DNA from: Nitrososphaeraceae archaeon
GTDB lineage: Archaea; Thermoproteota; Nitrososphaeria; Nitrososphaerales; Nitrososphaeraceae
Assembly (NCBI GenBank): GCA_025922735.1
Contig: JAICHI010000074.1
Span: 1 to 5,973 of the forward strand
DNA length: 5,973 nucleotides
Direction of reading: 5' to 3'
A program made the position numbers and the translations under genes. The notes below the pieces were generated by a model. It worked only from the letters and a program-made list of their open reading frames with translations. It had not been told where the DNA came from and did no database searches. Below, one piece after another: positions 1 through 4,840 of the stretch (position 1 is the stretch's first letter; each line of letters begins with the position of its first letter).

Positions 1-1210
1 CAAGCAGTATGGTCTTAGGTGACACAAGTGCGCCAGCTGCGTCTGAGTTGCCGTCTATTCCGTCTGTTCCGATGCATCCTATTGCAACATCGCCTCTATT
101 AAGCTCAGCCAAACATGAAAGTGCCGCTTCTTGGTTTCTCCCGCCAAGACCGTTCTTAAGTCTACCCAGCTTGACAGTGGTCTCGCCTCCGGCCACTATT
201 GCAAGACGCTTGGATCCAAGGTCTAACGCAAGCCGTGCCAGAAACTTTCCAAATTCTTTAGCGTCGCCATCAAATTCTGATCCAAGATTTACCGCTTGCA
301 TGCCGCGCTTTTTGAGATACCCGACTGCTGCTTTGCATGCGATACTATTGTTTCCAATAAGCACATTGTGGATGCGAGAAAATAGCTCCTCTTGTGGCTT
401 GGGAGTTTCTGCTATCTTGCCATTGGCACCTTTGGTAATGTATTGAATAGCAGTAACGGGACTTTCTATGCGATATTTTCTCAAGATATTCAAGGCATCG
501 CTAAAAGTCGAGCTGTCAGGATAGGTAGGGCCTGAAGCAATCATTCCAAGGTCATCTCCTATCACGTCAGAGAGAATCAGCGACAGCAGGGTAGATGATT
601 CGTTCACATGTCGCAGGAGCTGCCCTCCCTTGACTGCTGATAAGTGCTTTCTCACGGCATTTATCTCGTGAATCGATGCTCCAGAGCGAAGGAGTGAGCT
701 TGTGATTTCTTGTTTGTCAGCCAAAGTGATGCCTGGTGCAGGCAGGGGCATTAGTGCCGAGCCACCACCTGAGATTAAGAAAATTACAAGATCATTCTGA
801 TCAGCCTTTCTCAGGATCGAGAGAATATTTTTTGTGCCCCTTATTCCTGCTTTGTCAGGTATCGGGTGCGAGGCCTCAGTCACCACGACTCCCTTGATCT
901 CGGCTTTGGTTCCGTAAGGAACAGTGATCGCGCCAGCAGCGAGCTTGTTACCCAAGACAGTGCAAGCCGCATAGGCCATGCCCTGTGCTGCTTTACCCGC
1001 GCCGACAATGTATGCGCGGTCAAACTCTCCCAGCTTTGCTACATTCCCATGAATGTCACGAACTATCAGTCCGCTATTGCTGAATTTTAGAGCACGCTTC
1101 ATGAGCGGAGCAGGCCTTACGCTGTCAAGTGCAACTTCAAGCGTAGAGAGAATTAGGCGCGATGATCTACCGCTGTGAAATTTCTCCAATTTGTGACGAT
1201 TTACAATCAA
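1..1210 (-). CDS. Glycerate 2-kinase, MOFRL (DUF4147) type, C-terminus cut by window edge
   Basis: Phosphorylates D-glycerate with ATP to 2-phosphoglycerate in the cytosol, linking glycerate, serine or semi-phosphorylative sugar breakdown to lower glycolysis/gluconeogenesis. I translated the minus strand by hand; 403 codons are open without a stop. Family motifs appear in order: GAGKAAQGMA (residues 70-79, conserved Lys73), TEASHPIPDKAG (111-122), ISGGGSALMPLPAPG (146-160), INAVRKHLSAVKGGQL (183-198), LSDVIGDDLGMIASGPT (213-229), LIGNN (284-288), then the C-terminal MOFRL half with VAGGETTV (339-346), GLGGRNQEAA (354-363, conserved Arg358) and GTDGIDGNSDAAGA (381-394). Usual family length is about 440-450 residues, so roughly 40-50 are missing beyond base 1. 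The start is taken as TTG at 1210, directly after an in-frame TGA; TTG at 1189 is possible, and the first in-frame ATG (codon 37) would cut into the conserved domain. No Shine-Dalgarno motif is evident. Family assignment is very secure; the physiological role is inferred. Confidence 0.95.
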   Translation of the reverse strand, partial: MIVNRHKLEKFHSGRSSRLILSTLEVALDSVRPAPLMKRALKFSNSGLIVRDIHGNVAKLGEFDRAYIVGAGKAAQGMAYAACTVLGNKLAAGAITVPYGTKAEIKGVVVTEASHPIPDKAGIRGTKNILSILRKADQNDLVIFLISGGGSALMPLPAPGITLADKQEITSSLLRSGASIHEINAVRKHLSAVKGGQLLRHVNESSTLLSLILSDVIGDDLGMIASGPTYPDSSTFSDALNILRKYRIESPVTAIQYITKGANGKIAETPKPQEELFSRIHNVLIGNNSIACKAAVGYLKKRGMQAVNLGSEFDGDAKEFGKFLARLALDLGSKRLAIVAGGETTVKLGRLKNGLGGRNQEAALSCLAELNRGDVAIGCIGTDGIDGNSDAAGALVSPKTILL

Positions 1211-1244
1211 TCATTAATTACCAACTACAGCACCTAATAATTTC

Positions 1245-1253
1245 TTTTTATAA
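1245..1253 (-). promoter_or_regulatory. TATA-like box for the glycerate kinase
   Basis: On the minus strand the sequence reads TTATAAAAA. Its centre is about 39 bases ahead of the TTG start at 1210, so transcription would begin near 1223 with a leader of about 13 bases. The box overlaps the final Leu codon and TAA stop of the upstream zinc-ribbon gene. Assigned by pattern and spacing only. Confidence 0.5.
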
Positions 1254-1460
1254 TGCCGATTTCTTTATTGTATAGAGGCAAAAGTCGCATTCTTCGCAGA
1301 CATAATAAAGGTTGTCAAAGTCAGAACAAAGCATCATGCTGTCGTGACAACGGGGACATTCTATCTCCTGCTCCAAGAACGGAACCTGATTTTCTTGCTC
1401 TTCCTTGGCTTTCATTGTTGATGGCATTACCTTTTCTGTTTCAAGCGTGGGTTCTACCAT
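1248..1460 (-). CDS. Small C4 zinc-ribbon protein, function unknown
   Basis: From the ATG at 1460 this is a 70-residue protein. The N-terminal half (about 1-33) is charged, rich in Glu and Lys, and probably disordered. The C-terminal half carries CPRC (Cys35, Cys38) and CEEC (Cys55, Cys58) separated by 16 residues, the spacing of a rubredoxin-like or TFIIS-like zinc ribbon. Two further cysteines (Cys45, Cys61) are present. A Zn-binding knuckle fold is therefore likely, but this does not tell nucleic-acid binding from protein binding. The frame stays open upstream to a GTG at 1502, giving 84 residues. I prefer the ATG because the extra residues are not domain-like, but no TATA box or ribosome site settles it. 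It ends 37 bases before the glycerate kinase on the same strand, so co-transcription is possible. I do not recognise a named family. Confidence 0.75.
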   Translation of the reverse strand: MVEPTLETEKVMPSTMKAKEEQENQVPFLEQEIECPRCHDSMMLCSDFDNLYYVCEECDFCLYTIKKSAL

Positions 1461-1507
1461 GAAAGGAAGTAAATAGCTAGTTCTTCTTAAGGCCTGCAAC
1501 ACCTTGA

Positions 1508-1536
1508 AGAGAGGGAGGGGTATCCCATCTCTCTCT
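1508..1536. repeat. Strong hairpin (inverted repeat) in the divergent intergenic region
   Basis: The left arm 1508-1520 pairs with the right arm 1524-1536 around a 3-base loop (TAT, 1521-1523). By hand I count eleven Watson-Crick pairs, one G-T pair (1514/1530) and one G-A mismatch (1517/1527). The arms are purine-rich (AGAGAGGG...) and pyrimidine-rich (...CTCTCTCT). It lies 47 bases ahead of the zinc-ribbon ATG, and 5 bases ahead of the alternative GTG, so on the minus strand it could fold in that gene's leader. No T-run follows the stem on either strand, which argues against a simple terminator. Confidence 0.7.
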
Positions 1537-1813
1537 ATTCATCTAGAACAATATACGGATGCGTAAAAGCCTTAGAAACACTAAAGCACTTTTGTAGGCA
1601 TAGATTAAGACCTAATTCATCCCTGTATTTTTTGATTCCCTGAGGAAGTCACTGGTCAATTTCGAGAGTTTTATGTTTTATACACTCGACCTAGAGCATT
1701 TGTATTCCCTTCTACTAATCAAGATTAAGAATAGAGATTATAGAACCATTATGAAAAAAGACGTAACATAATTCTCAAAAATAGTATCCCCTTTACACAT
1801 CAAGTGCTAAAAG
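1537..1813. other. Intergenic region between divergent genes, no convincing gene
   Basis: This AT-rich stretch separates the leftward zinc-ribbon/kinase pair from the rightward DUF2203 cluster. I find no tRNA, no C/D-box pattern and no long reading frame. It holds a TATA-like GTATATTG on the minus strand (about 1549-1556), which could serve the zinc-ribbon gene with a start site near the hairpin. It also holds a weaker bulged stem-loop (1565-1593) and a 32-codon ATG frame (1673-1771) with no support. Regulatory content is likely, but its elements cannot be fixed from one sequence. Confidence 0.5.
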
Positions 1814-1822
1814 CATAAATTA
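1814..1822 (+). promoter_or_regulatory. TATA-like box for the DUF2203 gene
   Basis: The sequence CATAAATTA is centred about 31 bases ahead of the ATG at 1849, predicting transcription start near 1844 and an almost leaderless mRNA. This placement would put the upstream TTG at 1831 outside the transcript, which supports the ATG as the start. Pattern and spacing only. Confidence 0.5.
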
Positions 1823-1848
1823 TCTCAAAATTGAAGAAAATCTCATTA

Positions 1849-2250
1849 ATGTTTACGTTATATACGCCACAAACTGCTGATAAGGCACTGCCTGAAGTCA
1901 AGCGTTTATTTGAAAATATTATAACGCAAAAGAACGATGTTGTTGCCCTGCAAGAGGAGATTCAGGCAATAATTGACTCGGGTAGTCCCTTTGAAGGTTT
2001 TATAAAGAAAAAACAAGAACTCAACGCTGCTGTCACCAATCTGTACAGGGCGATAGAGCAGCTTGAAGCGACAGGGGTAATAATAAAAAGCGTGGATGAA
2101 GGCTTGCTTGATTTCCCTTCAAGGAGGTTTGACGAAGAGGTCTGGCTGTGCTGGAAAGTAGGGGAAAGCAAGATAAAGTTCTGGCATGGAAAGGATGAGG
2201 GCTTTATGGGACACAAGCCGCTTGAAAGCACAGGGGTAATAGAGCCGTAG
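1849..2250 (+). CDS. DUF2203 family protein, function unknown
   Basis: A 133-residue soluble protein. The N-terminus MFTLYTPQTADKALPEVK matches the family opening, where an aromatic-Thr-Leu stretch precedes a helix with a Leu-Pro-Glu-Val core. Residues 14-78 are a Glu/Lys/Leu-rich helical, probably coiled-coil, section. The C-terminal part holds the family signature: GLLDFPSRR (85-93), LCWKVGE (100-106), WH (112-113) and GF with HKPL (118-125). Conserved Asp88, Cys101, Glu106 and His113 could form a binding or metal site, but that is my inference; no activity is known to me for the family. The frame extends to a TTG at 1831, but the ATG fits both the family N-terminus and the TATA position. 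It stops 36 bases ahead of a winged-helix gene and may be transcribed with it. Confidence 0.9.
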   Translation: MFTLYTPQTADKALPEVKRLFENIITQKNDVVALQEEIQAIIDSGSPFEGFIKKKQELNAAVTNLYRAIEQLEATGVIIKSVDEGLLDFPSRRFDEEVWLCWKVGESKIKFWHGKDEGFMGHKPLESTGVIEP

Positions 2251-2256
2251 CTTTGG

Positions 2257-2266
2257 CTTTATAGAA
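2257..2266 (+). promoter_or_regulatory. TATA-like box ahead of the winged-helix gene
   Basis: The sequence CTTTATAGAA is centred about 26 bases ahead of the ATG at 2287, the spacing expected for a leaderless transcript starting at or near the ATG. A weak GGTGG (2276-2280) six bases before the ATG could act as a ribosome site if the gene is instead read from the upstream promoter. Both may be used. Confidence 0.45.
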
Positions 2267-2286
2267 CTTATTGCCGGTGGATTGAT

Positions 2287-2550
2287 ATGCCTATAGATGC
2301 TGCAGAGTTTGACGCCCATAAAGATGTTGGAACAATCATTACGCAATTCTTATGTAGAAACTCAGACAAAGGCTATTCTGCCAGAGAGATAGCGCAGGCA
2401 ACAGGTATTGCAGAGACAAATGTAAATAATGCCATGCTCAAACTAGGATTATCTGATCTTGCAAGCGCAATAGCAGGCAAGCGGAAAAAGTTTCGGATAG
2501 AAGACGTAACGATAAATGGACTAACCTACTACCGGTGTGTTTCTCAATGA
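2287..2550 (+). CDS. Small winged-helix DNA-binding protein, putative transcription regulator
   Basis: An 87-residue protein that is nearly all one winged helix-turn-helix. Residues about 12-25 form the first helix. YSAREIAQATG (30-40) followed by IAETNVNNAMLKLG (41-54) gives the helix-turn-helix with its recognition helix. KRKKFRIEDV to LTYYRC (65-84) reads as a basic wing and closing strands. No ligand-binding or dimerisation domain is attached, so it is shorter than typical MarR, ArsR or PadR regulators, and I cannot place it in a named family. It lies between DUF2203 (36 bases) and the prenyltransferase (45 bases) on the same strand. Such single-domain winged helices are common in this phylum. 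A local regulatory role is a guess from position. Confidence 0.8.
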   Translation: MPIDAAEFDAHKDVGTIITQFLCRNSDKGYSAREIAQATGIAETNVNNAMLKLGLSDLASAIAGKRKKFRIEDVTINGLTYYRCVSQ

Positions 2551-2587
2551 TTTCAAAAAGCATAGTAATAAGTTCCTGTATATGGCA

Positions 2588-2591
2588 GGAG
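2588..2591 (+). promoter_or_regulatory. Ribosome binding site deciding the prenyltransferase start
   Basis: GGAG ends four bases before the GTG at 2596, rather close but usable. The codon just before that GTG is an in-frame TAA (2593-2595), so the GTG is the earliest possible start. A Shine-Dalgarno motif here, unlike at most other genes in the window, suggests translation from a longer transcript that includes the winged-helix gene. Confidence 0.5.
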
Positions 2592-2595
2592 ATAA

Positions 2596-3477
2596 GTGCT
2601 GCTGTCTATTTGGCTACGAGCTATCCGAATCCGATTTCTCCTAGCGTCAGTAATTGCAGTCACCAACGGACTTGCTATCGCTTACTGGAAATACGCGGCC
2701 ATAGACCCACTTTATGCCATTCTCACATATATTGGCGTGGTTTTTTTGCATGCAAGCGTAGACCTTCTCAATGACTACTGGGATCATAAGCGAGGAATCG
2801 ATAGCGCAACGAAGAGGACAAAGTTCAGTGGCGGGACAGGAGTTCTTCCTGAAAACCTACTGACACCTCGCGCAGTATACATAGCTGGCATAATATTTCT
2901 TGTCCTTGGCGCGTCCATAGGGGCATATTTTGTCGCAATACGCGGAATAACGATAGCAGTAATACTTAGCTTTGCAGTTGTTGCCATCTACTTTTATTCA
3001 ACAAGAATTGTAAATGCTGGATTAGGTGAGCTCTTTGTGGCTATCAAGGGGGCGATGATTGTGCTTGGAACGCTTTACGTACAAAATGCTGTGTTAGAGC
3101 CGACTGCTCTATATGTCGGGGCAATAGTCGGCATCCTGTCTGCAACAGTGCTCTTTATCAATTCATTTCCGGACTATGAAGCAGATAGGTCAAAAGGGCG
3201 TCGTACCCTAGTAATAATGCTCGGAAGGAAAACCGCTTCAGCCATATTTCCCATATTTATTATTGCGGCCTATGCGTTGATCGCCGTAGGTATTTTTCTC
3301 GGCTTTACGAAGATCTATTCACTAATCTGTTTTGCATCGATACCGTTTGCTATTAAATCAGTCTTGCAACTGAGAAAGGAACCGGAAAGTACCGAAAAGA
3401 TAGTGCCTGCAATGGCTTCAGCTGTGACATACTCTAGAATTACTGGCTTTTTGCTGGCTATCAGTTTTGTTCTCTAG
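2596..3477 (+). CDS. UbiA-superfamily prenyltransferase, MenA-like
   Basis: An integral membrane prenyltransferase of 293 residues, full length for the superfamily. The first Asp-rich motif is NDYWDHKRGID (59-69), which binds Mg-diphosphate of the prenyl donor. The second is DYEADRSKGRRTL (193-205). The sequence after motif one, with FSGGTGVL (77-84), and LGELFV (143-148) resemble 1,4-dihydroxy-2-naphthoate prenyltransferase (MenA) rather than DGGGP synthase of lipid synthesis, whose NDYFD...NRPxRPLPSG motif is absent. About nine hydrophobic spans can be seen (roughly 11-30, 38-56, 95-115, 117-135, 144-162, 172-190, 214-235, 240-258, 274-293). Menaquinones are known from this phylum, so attachment of the isoprenoid tail to naphthoate is the best guess. 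Other UbiA acceptors (haem O, other aromatics) are not excluded. The upstream neighbours are DUF2203 and a winged helix; a T-rich tract follows. Confidence 0.92.
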   Translation: MLLSIWLRAIRIRFLLASVIAVTNGLAIAYWKYAAIDPLYAILTYIGVVFLHASVDLLNDYWDHKRGIDSATKRTKFSGGTGVLPENLLTPRAVYIAGIIFLVLGASIGAYFVAIRGITIAVILSFAVVAIYFYSTRIVNAGLGELFVAIKGAMIVLGTLYVQNAVLEPTALYVGAIVGILSATVLFINSFPDYEADRSKGRRTLVIMLGRKTASAIFPIFIIAAYALIAVGIFLGFTKIYSLICFASIPFAIKSVLQLRKEPESTEKIVPAMASAVTYSRITGFLLAISFVL

Positions 3478-3509
3478 ATGAGAAATATGCATTCTTCTAG
3501 TTTTGTTCT
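3463..3509 (+). repeat. 11-bp direct repeat at the end of the prenyltransferase gene
   Basis: AGTTTTGTTCT occurs at 3463-3473, inside the last codons of the gene, and again at 3499-3509 after the stop, 36 bases apart. Both copies are T-rich and precede the T6 run at 3531, so they may simply belong to a staggered archaeal termination region. Chance is a fair alternative in AT-rich DNA. Confidence 0.35.
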
Positions 3510-3530
3510 ATTAGTCGAATTAACAACGGG

Positions 3531-3536
3531 TTTTTT
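3531..3536 (+). terminator. Putative T-run terminator after the prenyltransferase
   Basis: A run of six T lies 54 bases after the stop codon, flanked by GGG and CCC, and is preceded by T-rich stretches. Archaeal RNA polymerase stops at such U-tracts without a long stem. It separates the prenyltransferase from the aldo/keto reductase. Call made by composition and position. Confidence 0.4.
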
Positions 3537-3580
3537 CCCTTGAAGATATGGAGTCAAAAGGCTAAGCCTAAATTTCTTAG

Positions 3581-4789
3581 GTGAGTAATAAAATTCGATT
3601 CGTTATTATTTTGCATGTTGACATATCTGAGCCATTGTCGTCGTCGTCATCATCATACCAAACTGTTGAGGGCTTTGCCACGTCTGAGGGTACAAAGAAT
3701 TACACAGAGTATGCTATCTCACAGGGAAGGCCGATAAGTCACTTTAAGTCTTTTGACAGCCTTCACCTATCAAGCATAGGGATGGGAACATATTTGGGCC
3801 AGCCAAGTGAGGAGGATGATCAGGCTGTCGAAAATGCAGTCTTTGAGTCAGTCAAGTCCGGCGCGGTCAATGTCATCGATACTGCGATAAATTACCGTGC
3901 CATGAGGTCGGAAAAGAGCATCGGTAGAGCACTCTTGCGTCTCGTAAAAGACAAGATAATTTCACGAGATCAGATTTTTATATCTACTAAGAATGGCTAT
4001 ATCACAAATGACGGTGACTACCCAAACATCGATGTAATGGAATACATCCACAGGATGTATATCCAAACTGACGTAATAACTGCGGACGACATTAGCTCTG
4101 GCTACAACATTATCAACCCTAACTACCTTGCGAAGTGTATTGACAAGTCACTCATGAACATGCATGTTTCTAGCATTGATCTAGTTTACATTCATAACGC
4201 CTTTGAGAGTTGGTACCAGGATGTAAGCAGGGAGCAGTTTATGGAGATGCTTGTAAAGGCGTTTGAAGTTTATGAAAAATATCGGGCTAAAAACAAGATT
4301 CGTTACTATGGCATGGCAACTTGGACATGTTTTAGGGTTCCACCCACAAGTCCGGAATACCTCTCGCTTGAGCAAGCAGTCAAGTGCGCTGAGAGTGTCG
4401 GAGGCAAGGACCATGGTTTTAGATTTATCCAGCTCCCCTACAACCTAGCATACAGCGAGGCACTTTTGCTTAGGAACCAGTCAGTACGTTCTGAGGAAAA
4501 TCTTACAATTCTGCAAGCAGCAGAAAAACTCAACATCGGCATATTTACAAGCATACCTCTCTTCCAGGGAAGGCTCCTCCGTAGCCAAATCCCGGATTAT
4601 GGAGGTATTAGTGACCCTGTAGCCAAACTAGTGCAGATTATTCGATCAAGTCCATCGGTTATCGCACCTCTCATTGGGCAGAAAAAGGCTGAACATGTTG
4701 AAGAAAACCTAAAGACTGCAAACATGCCACCTCTTTCAGAGGAAGAATTCAAGCAGGCTATTCGCATACTCACCAGCCAGCAGATATAA
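3581..4789 (+). CDS. Aldo/keto reductase, long-insert subfamily
   Basis: A cytosolic NAD(P)H-dependent oxidoreductase with a TIM-barrel fold; substrate unknown. The catalytic tetrad is intact: Asp100 and Tyr105 in IDTAINYR, Lys137 in STKNGY, His205 in VYIHNA. Cofactor-side motifs are GMATW (244-248), SIPLFQGRL (324-332) and APLIGQKKAEHVEENL (362-377). At 402 residues it is longer than the usual 310-340, mainly from an insert of about 40 residues between Lys137 and His205 (roughly 143-181, with DGDYPN and SGYNIINPNYL), and from an N-terminal tail. From memory, the insert, FRVPP (251-255) and IQLPYNLA (283-290) mark a subfamily also seen in bacteria. The start is uncertain: GTG 3581 directly follows an in-frame TAG; TTG 3611 and TTG 3635 are alternatives, and family similarity seems to begin only near residue 33. 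There is no Shine-Dalgarno motif. It appears to be its own unit after a T-run. Confidence 0.9.
   Translation: MSNKIRFVIILHVDISEPLSSSSSSYQTVEGFATSEGTKNYTEYAISQGRPISHFKSFDSLHLSSIGMGTYLGQPSEEDDQAVENAVFESVKSGAVNVIDTAINYRAMRSEKSIGRALLRLVKDKIISRDQIFISTKNGYITNDGDYPNIDVMEYIHRMYIQTDVITADDISSGYNIINPNYLAKCIDKSLMNMHVSSIDLVYIHNAFESWYQDVSREQFMEMLVKAFEVYEKYRAKNKIRYYGMATWTCFRVPPTSPEYLSLEQAVKCAESVGGKDHGFRFIQLPYNLAYSEALLLRNQSVRSEENLTILQAAEKLNIGIFTSIPLFQGRLLRSQIPDYGGISDPVAKLVQIIRSSPSVIAPLIGQKKAEHVEENLKTANMPPLSEEEFKQAIRILTSQQI
3638..3655 (+). repeat. TCG/TCA trinucleotide repeat coding six serines
   Basis: Three TCG codons followed by three TCA codons give Ser20-Ser25 of the reductase counted from GTG 3581. It is a short microsatellite in the poorly conserved N-terminal tail, immediately after the candidate TTG start at 3635. 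Such a tract can change length by slippage, though only in steps that keep the frame if whole codons are lost or gained. Confidence 0.8.
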
Positions 4790-4790
4790 G
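4783..4790 (+). promoter_or_regulatory. TATA-like box for the propeller gene
   Basis: GATATAAG spans the stop codon of the reductase. It predicts transcription start near 4813, giving a leader of about 28 bases to the ATG at 4841. Pattern and spacing only; read-through from the reductase gene (51-base gap) is an alternative. Confidence 0.35.
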
Positions 4791-4840
4791 AAATCTACAA
4801 ATTACAGACATGAGGTTTTGGTGGTCGATGACAATAGCAG

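Noticed and set aside
9..1090. Plus-strand open frames at 9-446 and 866-1090
   Set aside because: They lie antisense to the glycerate kinase, which has a continuous motif-rich frame on the minus strand. The plus-strand translations are low-complexity and show no domain.
1253..1462. Plus-strand open frame opposite the zinc-ribbon gene
   Set aside because: The minus-strand frame carries two well-spaced CXXC motifs; the plus-strand product has no recognisable feature and an unsupported start.
1565..1593. Second stem-loop in the intergenic region
   Set aside because: About ten pairs, but with a mismatch and a two-base bulge and mostly A-T pairs; this is easily found by chance in AT-rich DNA.
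1602..1730. AGATTAAGA occurring twice (1602-1610 and 1722-1730)
   Set aside because: A nine-base AT-rich word 120 bases apart with no further symmetry; no array or operator pattern.
1616..1771. A 51-codon open stretch with an internal ATG at 1673 giving 32 residues
   Set aside because: It reads like a plausible peptide but has no ribosome site, no clear promoter at the right distance and no recognisable motif. An opening of this length is expected by chance in this region.
2535..2774. Plus-strand 79-residue frame overlapping the prenyltransferase start
   Set aside because: It is out of frame with the prenyltransferase, whose conserved N-terminal membrane span and motif one are in the GTG 2596 frame.
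1962..2987. Minus-strand frames opposite DUF2203, the winged helix and the prenyltransferase
   Set aside because: All are shadows of recognised plus-strand genes and lack domains, starts with signals, or sensible composition.
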